Source: Flavobacterium hungaricum (GTDB lineage Bacteria > Bacteroidota > Bacteroidia > Flavobacteriales > Flavobacteriaceae). From it: a stretch of DNA of 64,000 nt. This document shows positions 15,831 to 25,068 of the stretch, one piece after another. The stretch spans positions 1 to 64,000 of the forward strand of contig NZ_PRDM01000007.1 of assembly GCF_015182285.1 (NCBI RefSeq), given 5' to 3'. The position numbers and the translations under genes were made by a program. Each line of letters opens with the position of its first letter. The first letter of the stretch is position 1. Below the pieces are notes generated by a model, which was not told where the DNA came from, ran no database searches, and saw nothing but the letters and a program-made list of their open reading frames with translations.

Positions 15831-17081
15831 ATGAATGTAACCACTCCAAAACCTGCTTCTAAATCAAATAAAAGCATTTACTATCACGTTTTTACCAACC
15901 TTACTTTTTGGGTTTTAATCGCCATTATTACGGGTGTTCTGCTTGGACATTATTCGCCTGAAAATGGAGTGAAAATGAAAATTGTCGGCGAGACCTTTGT
16001 CGACATTATCAAGCTTTTTATTGGACCCATTATTTTCCTGACAATAGTTTTAGGAATTTCTGGAATGGGAAATCTTAAAAAAGTGGGCCGAATCGGCGTA
16101 AAAGCATTGACTTATTTTGAGATAGTGTCGACAATTGCTTTAGCGATTGGTGTTGCTGTCGCCTATATTTTTCAACCCGGAAAAATTGATAAAGCAGGCT
16201 TAACACTGCAAGATGCCAGTAAATATACAAGCAGTACAGCAGAAAATTTTTCGTGGCTTAGCTTTTTCTTATCCAATTTTACACTTCAGGTTTTATTGGC
16301 CGCTATTGTGTGCGGTATTGCTTTGAATTTTTACAAGAAAAGGGAGCAGACTATTTTGGTTTTAGAAAGATTATCTAATGTTGTTTTTACAGGATTAAAA
16401 TACATTATGTACCTCGCTCCAATTGGTGCTTTTGGCGGTATGGCGTACACAATCGGGAAATTTGGTTTAGCAACTTTGATTCCGCTAGGTAAATTAATGC
16501 TTTGTGTTTATGTAACGATGGCTCTTTTTGTGTTTTTAATTTTAGGAAGCATTCTGAGATATTATAAAATCAGTATACTTTCCATCTTAAAATATATTAA
16601 AGAAGAACTTTTGCTCGTTCTCGGAACTTCCTCTTCAGAAGCCGCACTGCCAAGTATTATGATAAAACTCGAAAGAATGGGCTGTAGTAAATCTGTTGTA
16701 GGATTGGTGATTCCGACCGGCTATTCTTTTAATCTCGACGGCACTTCGATTTACCTATCCATGTCAGTGATTTTCCTTGCGCAGTTGTACGATGTACATT
16801 TGAGTTTCTTCGAAATATTAACTGTAATCGGAATTTTAATGATTACTTCAAAAGGCGCTGCAGGCGTAACCGGAAGCGGTTTTATTGTTCTTGCTTCTAC
16901 TTTAACAGCTTTGCATAAAATTCCGGTAGAAGGGTTGGCTTTTTTATTGGGCGTCGACAAATTTATGAGTGAAGCCAGAGCCATTACCAATTTAATTGGA
17001 AATACAGTCGCAACCATTATAATCTCTAAAACCGAAAGAGATTTTACAGAACTGGATTTTAATCCTGTTACGGAGAAATAA
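15831..17081 (+). CDS. Dicarboxylate/amino acid:cation symporter (GltP/DctA family)
   Basis: A 416-residue inner-membrane carrier of the DAACS family, which imports glutamate, aspartate or C4-dicarboxylates with H+ or Na+. The serine-rich re-entrant loop GTSSSEAALPSIMIKLERMG and the NLDGTSIYLSM motif (TM7 region) are present, as is GAAGVTGSGFIVLASTL in the second re-entrant hairpin. An in-frame extension to 15732 would lie inside rnpB, so the ATG at 15831 is the start. Substrate cannot be decided from sequence alone. Confidence 0.92.
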   Translation: MNVTTPKPASKSNKSIYYHVFTNLTFWVLIAIITGVLLGHYSPENGVKMKIVGETFVDIIKLFIGPIIFLTIVLGISGMGNLKKVGRIGVKALTYFEIVSTIALAIGVAVAYIFQPGKIDKAGLTLQDASKYTSSTAENFSWLSFFLSNFTLQVLLAAIVCGIALNFYKKREQTILVLERLSNVVFTGLKYIMYLAPIGAFGGMAYTIGKFGLATLIPLGKLMLCVYVTMALFVFLILGSILRYYKISILSILKYIKEELLLVLGTSSSEAALPSIMIKLERMGCSKSVVGLVIPTGYSFNLDGTSIYLSMSVIFLAQLYDVHLSFFEILTVIGILMITSKGAAGVTGSGFIVLASTLTALHKIPVEGLAFLLGVDKFMSEARAITNLIGNTVATIIISKTERDFTELDFNPVTEK

Positions 17082-17085
17082 GATT

Positions 17086-17229
17086 TTGCCGCGAAGGCAT
17101 TAAGACACAAAGTTTTTTGATTAAGAGCAAAAGCTTTTAAACAGATTTTATATCTCTGTGAAGTAAAAATCCATCTAATCTGAGCAATCTGCGGTTAAAA
17201 AACGTTGTGCTTTTGCGTCTTCGCGGCAT
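17086..17229. repeat. Intergenic repeat with GCCGCGAAG terminal inverted repeats
   Basis: GCCGCGAAG at 17088-17096 is inverted as CTTCGCGGC at 17219-17227. The flanking AAGNCNCAAAG is partly matched, and ATCTGAGCAATCTGCGG lies inside. It fills the whole gap between the symporter gene and the small gene on the other strand. It resembles interspersed flavobacterial intergenic repeats, as inferred from its base pattern. Confidence 0.55.
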
Positions 17230-17240
17230 ATAAAAAAATA

Positions 17241-17435
17241 CTAAGATTCGTCTTTAGTTGTACGAACCAAACTGATTCCTGACATAAAAAATACGATTCC
17301 CAATATTCCGTAAATGATAAGAGATTTGATGTCGCGCGTTGCTCCAGAAGTGCCGGCAAAAATTACAGCGGTATAGATAAGGCCAACAATTCCGAGAATC
17401 GTTAATAAGCCTCCAAAAAAGCGTTTTAGGTTCAT
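17241..17435 (-). CDS. Small two-helix membrane protein
   Basis: A 64-residue protein with two hydrophobic segments (about 8-27 and 38-56) separated by a GTSGATRDIKS loop, ending in a charged VRTTKDES tail. Small proteins of this build are frequent in Flavobacterium. No function is known to me. Composition and the clean ATG after a short AT-rich leader support it. The overlapping frame at 17254-17460 is a shadow. Confidence 0.65.
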   Translation of the reverse strand: MNLKRFFGGLLTILGIVGLIYTAVIFAGTSGATRDIKSLIIYGILGIVFFMSGISLVRTTKDES

Positions 17436-17589
17436 GATTTTTAGTTTTAATGTTACTCAAATGTATAATTGATTTGTTTCTAGTGTGTTATATCATTGGT
17501 TCAGAAAATTATATTTTTTGCATCTACAGCGGCCTTAAAATTTTGTAGGATTATTTTTTGAACGAGTTTCAAGCGTATTGTTAAAATGC

Positions 17590-17597
17590 TACATTTG
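17590..17597 (+). promoter_or_regulatory. Promoter -7 element before the first barrel gene
   Basis: TACATTTG matches TAnnTTTG, 24 bp before the ATG at 17622. The upstream TTG is not at the usual distance. Confidence 0.45.
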
Positions 17598-17621
17598 CTT
17601 GACACTAATCCAAATACCAAA

Positions 17622-18167
17622 ATGCTAAAAAACTACTTAATTCTATTTACTTTTTTCTTTTGCATGCTCAAAGCAAATGCACAGGACGAAGCTCCTTCCG
17701 TTAGAAAACATCAATTTAAAATCAACATGCTTTTTCCAGGTTTTGTATACGAACATGGATTTTCTGCTAAAAACACACTGTATTCAGAAGCCGTTATAGG
17801 AGTGGGGTATCGATACAATAGTTATTACAACGACGGAAGCGTGTATTTTTTTCCGCTCATCAATGAGCAGTTCCGCCATTATTACAACTTGGAAAAAAGA
17901 AACCTTAAAGGAAAAAGAACAGCTTATAATTCTGGAAACTTTTTAGCTCTAAATGCGATGTATAACTTTGAATCTATTTCTACCAACAGCGATTACGGAA
18001 ATTATGTACCCTCTTTTACGCTTGCTGCGCTTTGGGGATTGCAGCGTACGTATAAAGGAAGATTTAATTTGGAATTTAATGCAGGGCCAGGCGTTAATTT
18101 TGACCAATACGATACTGAGTTTGTTCCGGTTATTAACTTTAGCTTAGGCTGGGTACTAGGGAAATAA
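17622..18167 (+). CDS. Outer-membrane beta-barrel-like protein 1
   Basis: A 181-residue secreted protein. The signal peptide is MLKNYLILFTFFFCMLKANAQ, and the mature part alternates aromatic and polar residues as in small barrels (FKINMLFPGFVYEHGF, AVIGVGYRYNSYY), ending in FSLGWVLGK. An earlier in-frame ATG at 17586 would precede the signal peptide and overlaps the -7 element, so 17622 is used. The next barrel gene starts one base after the stop. Confidence 0.75.
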   Translation: MLKNYLILFTFFFCMLKANAQDEAPSVRKHQFKINMLFPGFVYEHGFSAKNTLYSEAVIGVGYRYNSYYNDGSVYFFPLINEQFRHYYNLEKRNLKGKRTAYNSGNFLALNAMYNFESISTNSDYGNYVPSFTLAALWGLQRTYKGRFNLEFNAGPGVNFDQYDTEFVPVINFSLGWVLGK

Positions 18168-18168
18168 T

Positions 18169-18807
18169 ATGCAGAAAAAGATAATCGTTTTTTTAGTCCT
18201 GTTTACAGCCTTTTTTAGCAATGCACAAGAATTACGTCCGTTTGCCGGATTGGGAGGTTTTGTTCATTTATATTCTTTTGAAAAAGATTCGCAGTCATCT
18301 CCTGCAGTAAGCCTTTCTGCCGGTGCAGAATATAAACTATTTGGTTTTTTTCTGCCAGAAATTGAAGCCAATTATATGTTTGGAAAATTTAAAAACAAAG
18401 TAGATACTAATTCTAACTCTGATAAAACATTCTCTAATGTAAATTTTAGTTTAGCTCCTAAAATTGCTTTGGGTGATTATGGAGAAAGCGCCTACTTTCA
18501 AATTTTTCCAAAATACATTTATTCCTTAATTACCGCTACAGAAACCGTAAATACCAATAGTCAATTGGGTACAGCTGCAAAAGAAAGAAGCACATCAGTT
18601 TCGCAGCACAATATTGGACTCGGCGTTGGAATGGTCATTAATTTCGATAGCTGGTATTCTAATTCACTGGCAATAAATGTCAGCTATAGTTCAGTTAGGG
18701 TTTCGCAGCCTTTTGACCAGTTAAATCCGATGACAGAACGAACAGATAATATGGGCGTTTACGGTATAGAATTTAAATATTACTTTGGAGTAAAAAGACT
18801 GAAATAA
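18169..18807 (+). CDS. Outer-membrane beta-barrel-like protein 2
   Basis: A 212-residue secreted protein with signal peptide MQKKIIVFLVLFTAFFSNAQ. It has an eight-strand-barrel look: repeated short amphipathic strands (LRPFAGLGGFVHLYSF, LSAGAEYKLFGFFLPEIEANYMFG) and a last strand GVYGIEFKYYFGVKRLK. It is translationally coupled to the gene before it and converges directly on the response regulator gene, with stop codons adjoining. It may be a target of the two-component system. Porin-like versus OmpW/OmpX-like cannot be told. Confidence 0.75.
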   Translation: MQKKIIVFLVLFTAFFSNAQELRPFAGLGGFVHLYSFEKDSQSSPAVSLSAGAEYKLFGFFLPEIEANYMFGKFKNKVDTNSNSDKTFSNVNFSLAPKIALGDYGESAYFQIFPKYIYSLITATETVNTNSQLGTAAKERSTSVSQHNIGLGVGMVINFDSWYSNSLAINVSYSSVRVSQPFDQLNPMTERTDNMGVYGIEFKYYFGVKRLK

Positions 18808-19497
18808 TCAGTTCTTATTGATCTTAAATTCCAATCCAATATTTCGAGTGCTTTCGATACTGATTTTCGGATCCGAATTAAAATATTTTCGAAGTCTGCT
18901 GATAAAAACATCCATGCTTCTGCCAGAGAAATAATCATCATTTTTCCAGACAGACATTAGAATTTGATCTCTTTTTAAAAGCTGATTGTGATTTAAGTAA
19001 AAATATTCGATAAGAGAAGCCTCTTTTTCGGTAAGCTGCTGTATATGATTTTGGTGGCTGATTGTTAAGCGTTCGTTGTCAAAAATATACGAACCAATTT
19101 CAATAGTGTTATTTCCGTTTAGCGTTCTCTTTTGTTCCAGTCTCTTTAAGATATTCTGCAAACGCAGAATCAGTTCATCAGCTTCAAAAGGTTTGGCAAT
19201 ATAATCATCGGCACCCAATTTCAGGCCGATTATTTTATCTTCTTTTAACTTTCGAGCAGTCAGAAAAATAAAAGGAGTTTCGGGATTGATTTCAATGGTT
19301 TTTTCCGCCAATGAAAAGCCGTCCATTTTGGGCATCATCACATCAAAAACGCAAATATCAAAAGTTTGGTTTTTAAAATGCTCTAAAGCTATTTCACCAT
19401 TTTCTGCCCAAGTTACTTGGTATTCATGCAGTTCTAAATACTGTTTTAGAATGGCTGCAAAATCAAAATCATCTTCGGCTAAAAGTAATTTTTTCAA
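18808..19497 (-). CDS. OmpR/PhoB-family response regulator
   Basis: A 229-residue regulator with a receiver domain at 1-115 (acidic pocket Glu8, Asp9 and Asp10, phospho-acceptor Asp52 in VFDVMMPKMDG, Lys102 in AKPF). A C-terminal winged helix follows (about 130-228, LTEKEASLIEYFYLNHNQLLKRDQIL and MDVFISRLRKYF). It starts 10 bp after the kinase stop, so the pair is one operon. Layout and sequence resemble Bacteroidota RprY-type regulators. Likely binding boxes lie upstream of the kinase, at 20918-20945. Confidence 0.93.
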   Translation of the reverse strand: MKKLLLAEDDFDFAAILKQYLELHEYQVTWAENGEIALEHFKNQTFDICVFDVMMPKMDGFSLAEKTIEINPETPFIFLTARKLKEDKIIGLKLGADDYIAKPFEADELILRLQNILKRLEQKRTLNGNNTIEIGSYIFDNERLTISHQNHIQQLTEKEASLIEYFYLNHNQLLKRDQILMSVWKNDDYFSGRSMDVFISRLRKYFNSDPKISIESTRNIGLEFKINKN

Positions 19498-19507
19498 AAT
19501 CTGGGAA

Positions 19508-20866
19508 TTAAATATTTAATAAAATAGTAAACTGAGCACCTTTTCCTAAGTCACTCACAACTTTAACAGAACCCTGATGTGCTTTGATAATTTGGTTTAC
19601 ATAAAACAATCCTAAGCCTAAACCTTTTGTATTGTGCAGATTACCCTGTTCAACACGGTAAAATTTCTCGAAAAGCAAAGCTTGTTTATTTTTAGCAATT
19701 CCGATTCCGTTGTCCTCAATGCTGATCGAAAATTGATTTTCATGTAAATTGGTTCTAATCGTGATCTTATCTGAACCGTATTTTACAGCATTTTCCAATA
19801 CATTTAAAAGTGCCGTTGTTAAGTGAAAAGGATCTAAAACCAAATGAGTACTGGCTTCGTTAAAAACGGTTTTAATATGAACTTTTGGATACGCGACTTT
19901 AAAATCGTCAATAATGGTTAAAAGAAAACTTCTGGCTTCTACTTTTTCTTTACGAAGTTCGATTTGATTTTCGGCCAAAGAGTTCGCCATAACCTGATCT
20001 ATTAAACTTTGCAGGCGATTGTTTTGACGGGAAATAGTGTTGACCACCAAATTGAAATTTTCTTCGTTTTCACGAATATCTTTTCGCTCTAAAATTTTGG
20101 TCGAAATCCCTAAAGTCGCCAAAGGTGTTTTTAATTCATGCGTAATATTATTAATGAAATCAGTTTTGACTTCGTTTACTTTTTTCTGTTTAATTAAAGC
20201 CTTAATCGCAATCACAAAAAGACTGATTAAAGTGACTATTGACAATAACGAAAGCACTAAAATAAAAGTCATTCGTTTCATAATAATCATTTCCCAATCG
20301 ACAACAGAAACATACATCGAATCCTCGGTCAATAATTTGTAATCTTGTCCTTCAAGGCTTGCATTGGTTGTTTCGACATAATTTCGAACTAGAAATGCCT
20401 GGTTTAAAGAAGCTAGATTTCCGTACAATTTATTATGAATAAAAGGCTTTTCGGAGAAGATAGTATCCGATTTTTGAGCGTTTTTATAAAGGATAAATTT
20501 ATTGAGTACAATCGCAAAATCAATTTTTAAATTAGGAAGGTCACGTTCAAATTTCAACTGGATTCTTTTAGTAACCGCATCACGAAATTCGTTTTCAATA
20601 ATGCCTTTCTGAATTTCCAACTTGTTGTTTTTTCCGTGAATGTACCTTTCAGAAAGACTTTTATAGAGCGCTTCTTTTCTAGCAATAAAGGCAGAATCAA
20701 TGTCACTGTAATTATTAGTAATCGAAGCAATTTCGTTTTTGATTTCCGTATGAAACTGCGCCACTTTGTAATCGTAGGCGGTTTTAACCAAATAACACTG
20801 CACCGTCGATAAAATGATCAGTGCAATAATAGAAAACGTGATTAAGAGATTGATTCTTTGTTTCAT
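19508..20866 (-). CDS. Sensor histidine kinase, partner of the adjacent OmpR-type regulator
   Basis: A 452-residue inner-membrane kinase. TM1 is at about 7-26, followed by a periplasmic sensor region of about 170 residues and TM2 at about 199-221. There is no HAMP. The H-box FINNITHELKTPLATL has His243. The N-box is LLNVLENAVKYG, and the G-boxes DNGIGIAKNK and GLGLGLFYVNQII are intact. It resembles RprX-type kinases. A -7 element TATTTTTG lies 20 bp upstream, and the divergent gene is a TonB-receptor-like protein. Confidence 0.93.
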   Translation of the reverse strand: MKQRINLLITFSIIALIILSTVQCYLVKTAYDYKVAQFHTEIKNEIASITNNYSDIDSAFIARKEALYKSLSERYIHGKNNKLEIQKGIIENEFRDAVTKRIQLKFERDLPNLKIDFAIVLNKFILYKNAQKSDTIFSEKPFIHNKLYGNLASLNQAFLVRNYVETTNASLEGQDYKLLTEDSMYVSVVDWEMIIMKRMTFILVLSLLSIVTLISLFVIAIKALIKQKKVNEVKTDFINNITHELKTPLATLGISTKILERKDIRENEENFNLVVNTISRQNNRLQSLIDQVMANSLAENQIELRKEKVEARSFLLTIIDDFKVAYPKVHIKTVFNEASTHLVLDPFHLTTALLNVLENAVKYGSDKITIRTNLHENQFSISIEDNGIGIAKNKQALLFEKFYRVEQGNLHNTKGLGLGLFYVNQIIKAHQGSVKVVSDLGKGAQFTILLNI

Positions 20867-20885
20867 ATCGATTCAAAATTCGTTT

Positions 20886-20893
20886 CAAAAATA
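20886..20893 (-). promoter_or_regulatory. Promoter -7 element of the two-component operon
   Basis: TATTTTTG on the minus strand fits TAnnTTTG. It lies 20 bp before the kinase ATG and 25 bp from the nearest ATTAAC box. Confidence 0.5.
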
Positions 20894-20917
20894 AAGCTTT
20901 TACAAGACAAAAAACAG

Positions 20918-20945
20918 ATTAACGCTCGATTAACCTTCCATTAAC
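20918..20945 (+). promoter_or_regulatory. Three ATTAAC direct repeats, probable response-regulator site
   Basis: ATTAAC occurs at 20918, 20929 and 20940, exactly 11 bp apart, so all three lie on one face of the helix. OmpR/PhoB-family regulators bind tandem half-sites with this spacing, for example in PhoP and CpxR boxes. The array is between the kinase promoter and the start of the divergent receptor gene, so it could control both. Confidence 0.7.
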
Positions 20946-21002
20946 TTTCAAATACTGTTTTCTGATTCATTTTTGCAGCAGCATAATCAAAACCATTTTA
21001 AA

Positions 21003-23114
21003 ATGAATAGTAACCTGCTCTTAAAAATCTTCATCATAATTTATCTGTTTTTGTTTTCTTTAATTGCAAATGCACAAAACGAAACGCCAAAAGATTCTAT
21101 TTCAAAAGAATTGCAAGAAGTGATCGTGAAGCAGCATAAAAAAGCATTTACCAACAACAACGGCAATATCAAAGTTGATGTTGCAAATTCTATTTACAAC
21201 ACGATCCCCAATCCGGTAGATTTGCTGGCAAAACTTCCTTTGGTGCAGGTAAGTTCTGATCGAGAAAAGATTACGCTTGTCGGCAAAGGAAATCCGCTTA
21301 TTTATATTGACAATCAAAAAGCAGAAATGAGCGATTTGAATGCTTTAGCAGTTTCGGATATCAAAACGATTGAGATCATTCAGAATCCCTCTTCAAAATA
21401 CGAAGCGTCAGGACGAGCTGTCATTTTAATCACTAGAAAATTAAGTAAAAAAGACAGTTTTAGAACCGAGATTTCTGAAATGGCTTCGTTTAAAAAGAAC
21501 TACAATAATTATCTGGGTTTCAATTCGAATTTCAAAAAGAATAAAGTAGAACTGAAAGCCAATTTTAATTACAACCGCCGGAATCCTTGGGAAAATCATA
21601 GTATTGCTTACGAGATTCCGCAGGCTTCTATTGTTTCAAATTACGATGTAACGGCCGATAGTAAAGTACACGAGTATATTTTTGGAGGGGGCTTGTTTTA
21701 TAAAATAAATGAGGACGATTATTTTTCGATTAATGCCAGCGGCAAACTGCGGCATGATACTTTTCCGATCAACACATTTACATACGATAAGAATCAGGAC
21801 GAAGAAAATAATGTCTTGACTTGGAGTGACAATACGAGTAAAAAGAACTTTGTAAATGCGTTTATAAATTATTCTAAAAAGCTGAAATTTATAGATACAA
21901 AGCTGTTTACAGGTTTTCAGTATTCCAATTTTAACCAGCATTTATGGAGTTTGGTTGAAAATAAATTTAACGAAACCGAATTTGAGTTATCGCAAAACCG
22001 AGATCAGAAATTTAATGTCGATGTCTTTTCGAGCAGAATTGATTTAGAAAAAAAGTTTAAAAATGAAATGAACTGGGAATACGGAGGCTTGTATTTACAG
22101 GCAAAATCGAAATCTGACGTTTCTATTTTTAATTATGATGAAAATGAAAACGCGATTTCTAATTATAATTTTAAGGAACAAAACACAGCTGGTTACACAC
22201 AACTTTCTGGAAAGATAAAAAAGATGGATTTTTCGGTTGGTTTAAGAGTTGAAAATACCAATGTCAGTGGTGTTTTTAAATCGCAGAGTCTGCCTGTATT
22301 AGATAAAAATTACACCAATTTATTTCCCAAAGCGCAGTTTACGGTTCCTATAGACAGTACAAAAAGCATCAGTTTAAATTACGCCAAAAGCATTGTAAGA
22401 CCGAATTATTCTCGGTTAAGCCAGATTTCAACTTATATAAATCCGTATTTTTTGTACGGAAACAGCATGAATATCGATCCCGCTGTCGTTGATGAAATTT
22501 CGAGCACTTTTCAGTATCATGACAAAACAGTTAAATTGAGTTACTATGGGGTTAAAAATCCAATGTATTCGAGTTTTATTTTTAATAAAGAAACCAATGT
22601 GTTGACCATTTCTGAGGTCAATTTTAATAAAGAAACCGGAGTAAGCCTTGATTTTGAATTGCCTTTCAGCTATAAATTTTGGACAACAACCAATTCTTTG
22701 GTTTTTTATTTAGAAAAAGTAGAAGACCAAGCAGCAGTTTTTATGAAATCTAAGCCGTATGTATATTATTATTCTAACAACGAATTTGATCTTACCAAAG
22801 GTTATAAATTTGTAATAGGCTGGTGGGGCGCAACGAAACAATACAAAGGAATTTATGAGCATGGCGCTAATTTTATTATGGACATGTCTTTGGCTAAAAC
22901 CTTCAAAAACTGGAATTGTACGTTGAGTTTTAACGACCTTTTTAGAACTACGATTTACAAAGAGCAACTGACCATAAACGACGTCAATTCTAAATCCAGA
23001 TATCTAGTGGATGCACGCGAAATCTCGATTGCTGTTCGCTATACGTTCGGGAAAGTTAAAAATTCCGATTATAAAGAAAAGAGTATTAACGAAAATGAAA
23101 GCAGAATTCGATAA
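21003..23114 (+). CDS. TonB-dependent receptor-like outer-membrane protein
   Basis: About 703 residues from the ATG at 21003, with signal peptide NLLLKIFIIIYLFLFSLIANAQ. A plug domain follows at about 25-130 (LLAKLPLVQVSSDREKITLVGKG, IYIDNQKA, IKTIEIIQNPSSKYEASG). A long beta-barrel then ends REISIAVRYTFGKV. It belongs to the barrel group (OMP_b-brl_3) common in Bacteroidota. It lacks the carboxypeptidase-like N-terminal domain of SusC proteins, and no SusD gene is adjacent, so glycan import by that system is unlikely. Control by the divergent two-component system through the ATTAAC boxes is inferred. The ligand is unknown. Confidence 0.88.
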   Translation: MNSNLLLKIFIIIYLFLFSLIANAQNETPKDSISKELQEVIVKQHKKAFTNNNGNIKVDVANSIYNTIPNPVDLLAKLPLVQVSSDREKITLVGKGNPLIYIDNQKAEMSDLNALAVSDIKTIEIIQNPSSKYEASGRAVILITRKLSKKDSFRTEISEMASFKKNYNNYLGFNSNFKKNKVELKANFNYNRRNPWENHSIAYEIPQASIVSNYDVTADSKVHEYIFGGGLFYKINEDDYFSINASGKLRHDTFPINTFTYDKNQDEENNVLTWSDNTSKKNFVNAFINYSKKLKFIDTKLFTGFQYSNFNQHLWSLVENKFNETEFELSQNRDQKFNVDVFSSRIDLEKKFKNEMNWEYGGLYLQAKSKSDVSIFNYDENENAISNYNFKEQNTAGYTQLSGKIKKMDFSVGLRVENTNVSGVFKSQSLPVLDKNYTNLFPKAQFTVPIDSTKSISLNYAKSIVRPNYSRLSQISTYINPYFLYGNSMNIDPAVVDEISSTFQYHDKTVKLSYYGVKNPMYSSFIFNKETNVLTISEVNFNKETGVSLDFELPFSYKFWTTTNSLVFYLEKVEDQAAVFMKSKPYVYYYSNNEFDLTKGYKFVIGWWGATKQYKGIYEHGANFIMDMSLAKTFKNWNCTLSFNDLFRTTIYKEQLTINDVNSKSRYLVDAREISIAVRYTFGKVKNSDYKEKSINENESRIR

Positions 23115-23234
23115 AATGAGACGCTGATTTCAACAGCTTTTTGTCGTATTCATGGCAATAAAAAACCTCCAGTTTCAGCTGAAGGCAGTGATATTTAAAT
23201 ACAAAAATAAATTTGTGCAATCTGCGTCTGAAAA

Positions 23235-23840
23235 CTAACCTTCGTCTTCTTCAGCTTCTTTTTTAGACCTATCATGTGGTAGTTCTTCATCATCATCGGT
23301 AGAATTTAATTCGAAGAAACTAAAATAAGAACCGCCGTAGCTTTTTTGAAAAGAAAAATTACTCATATGATCGAGCTTGGTGTATTTAGAATGCTCGATA
23401 ATCATCATTCCATCTTCTTCCAGTAAATCTCTTTCAAAAACCGTTAAAACAATTTTTTCAAAAGTCGCCTGATCCAATCCGTAAGGCGGATCGGCAAAAA
23501 TAATATCGTAAGTCGTTTTGGCGTTTTCTAAAAATTTAAAAACATCACTTTTGGTTGCAGCAATATCAAAATCAAATTCTGATGAAACCTGTTTAATGAA
23601 TTTAACGCATCCAAAATCGCCGTCCACAGAAGTGATCGGTGCGCTGCCGCGTGAAGCAAATTCGTAGCTGATATTCCCGGTTCCCGAAAATAAATCCAAA
23701 ACCTTTAAGCTGTCAAAACTAAAATGATTATTCAAAACATTAAACAATGCTTCTTTACTCATATCAGTCGTTGGTCTTACAGGTAAGTTTTTTGGCGGAA
23801 AAATTCTTCGCCCTTTGTGTTTTCCTGAAATAATTCTCAT
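23235..23840 (-). CDS. rsmD: 16S rRNA (guanine(966)-N(2))-methyltransferase RsmD
   Basis: A 201-residue methyltransferase. The start MRIISGKHKGRRIFPP and RPTTDMSKEALFNVL are hallmarks of RsmD. The SAM-binding motif is VLDLFSGTGNISYEFASRG and the catalytic tetrad is DPPY in IIFADPPYGL. An acidic C-terminal tail (DDDEELPHDRSKKEAEEDEG) is extra. It overlaps the DUF3822 gene by four bases, the usual pair in this phylum. Confidence 0.94.
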   Translation of the reverse strand: MRIISGKHKGRRIFPPKNLPVRPTTDMSKEALFNVLNNHFSFDSLKVLDLFSGTGNISYEFASRGSAPITSVDGDFGCVKFIKQVSSEFDFDIAATKSDVFKFLENAKTTYDIIFADPPYGLDQATFEKIVLTVFERDLLEEDGMMIIEHSKYTKLDHMSNFSFQKSYGGSYFSFFELNSTDDDEELPHDRSKKEAEEDEG

Positions 23841-24658
23841 GATTGAAATAAGATATAATGTTTTTGATTTTGAGCAGTTGTATAGTTGTTTTTTTCTTGC
23901 AGTTTGGTCACATCCAAAAACGAAATATGGCGTATGTATTTGTAAGCAATAGCATAAAAAGGATCGTTCTCTGCGATCGTTCCTAATAATTCGAGCTGAA
24001 AACTTTCGGGATTGAGACTCAATTGTTCTGCTGTAAATAAAATGTAATAAATAAAATCTTCCGGCGTATTGTATTCCACAGAATTAAAAAGTAATAATTT
24101 CTGATTCTGAACGACGATCACTTCAAAATTGCCTGGATTAAAATTTACGATCATTTTCTTTTCGTCGTTATTTCTGGAATTGTCCAGAATTTTTTCGACC
24201 AAAATACTGTTAGCATGTTTGGAGTCAAAAGAACCAACATTATCAATCAGGAAATTATTAATGTTTACATACGGAATATAAACCGAATTCATCTGATACT
24301 TTGAAAGAGTGTCAAAAGTAAAAAAATCGGTTTCAAATACCTTTGTAGTGTATTGCAGATAACTTCCTAAATAGTTTTCGTCAAACAAAGCCGTTGGGAC
24401 AAAAGTCGAAAGATTATTATTGTGAATAACCATTACTTCATCATAAGCAGCTCGTAATTCAGGATTTTTTTTGAAAGCTTCGGTAAATAAATCTTCAATT
24501 TTTATTGATTTATTAGAAGTATCAAATTCAATTTCTTTAAAAGAAGTGATGACATTATTTAAAGTATCAAAACAACAATATGAGAATCCCGTTAGAGAAA
24601 CCTGTATCGAAAGTTTTTTATAATTTTTTGAAGTAATGTTAGTATTGTGTAATGACAT
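23837..24658 (-). CDS. DUF3822 family protein
   Basis: A 273-residue protein of unknown function that regularly precedes rsmD in Bacteroidota. Its fold looks actin-like (ASKHA), with a strand-rich N-terminus (LSIQVSLTGFSYCCFDTLNN) and MIVNFNPGNFEVIVVQNQKLLLFNS-type segments seen in that superfamily. Its stop overlaps the rsmD ATG by four bases, so translation is coupled. No membrane segment or signal peptide is visible. Confidence 0.85.
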   Translation of the reverse strand: MSLHNTNITSKNYKKLSIQVSLTGFSYCCFDTLNNVITSFKEIEFDTSNKSIKIEDLFTEAFKKNPELRAAYDEVMVIHNNNLSTFVPTALFDENYLGSYLQYTTKVFETDFFTFDTLSKYQMNSVYIPYVNINNFLIDNVGSFDSKHANSILVEKILDNSRNNDEKKMIVNFNPGNFEVIVVQNQKLLLFNSVEYNTPEDFIYYILFTAEQLSLNPESFQLELLGTIAENDPFYAIAYKYIRHISFLDVTKLQEKNNYTTAQNQKHYILFQS

Positions 24659-25068
24659 AGTTGATTTACAATTCGTTACCTGTTTAAATCAAGAAAGAAT
24701 TTTAGGCGTCACAAACTTACAAATTAAAAAGCAACAATTATAATTGCAATTTCAAAAAACAATTTCAATTGAATTTTAAAATAAGGTTAAGAAAAGGTTT
24801 GGTAATGAGGTTTTTTGAGTCCTATGAACGATGTAAGTTTGTTTTAGTATGGTTTTATTATAGAATACTAATCACCCAGATTCGCTGACACAGAAAAATA
24901 GATTTAGTTTTTAAAAATTAGAAAATCCTTGTAAATCCGTGCTTTCGCAATTGCGAATCTGCTTCATCCGCGTGCAAAAAGCAGCACATAAAAAAACTGT
25001 TTAAATGAACCTATATTACCTATATGTTTTAAAAATAAAAGCCGAACTTTGTCTTTCAATATTACACT
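24659..25068. other. Intergenic region between DUF3822 and the helicase gene
   Basis: About 410 bp, AT-rich, no tRNA or coding frame. The part at about 24890-24985 (GATTCGCTGACACAG, GTAAATCCGTGC, GCGAATCTGCTTCATCCGCG) is a single copy of the TCTGCG-type intergenic repeats. CGCAATTGCG at 24945-24954 is a small palindrome. Confidence 0.5.

Noticed and set aside
17254..17460. 68-codon leftward frame
   Set aside because: Overlaps the two-helix membrane protein in another frame and has no hydrophobic or motif pattern of its own.
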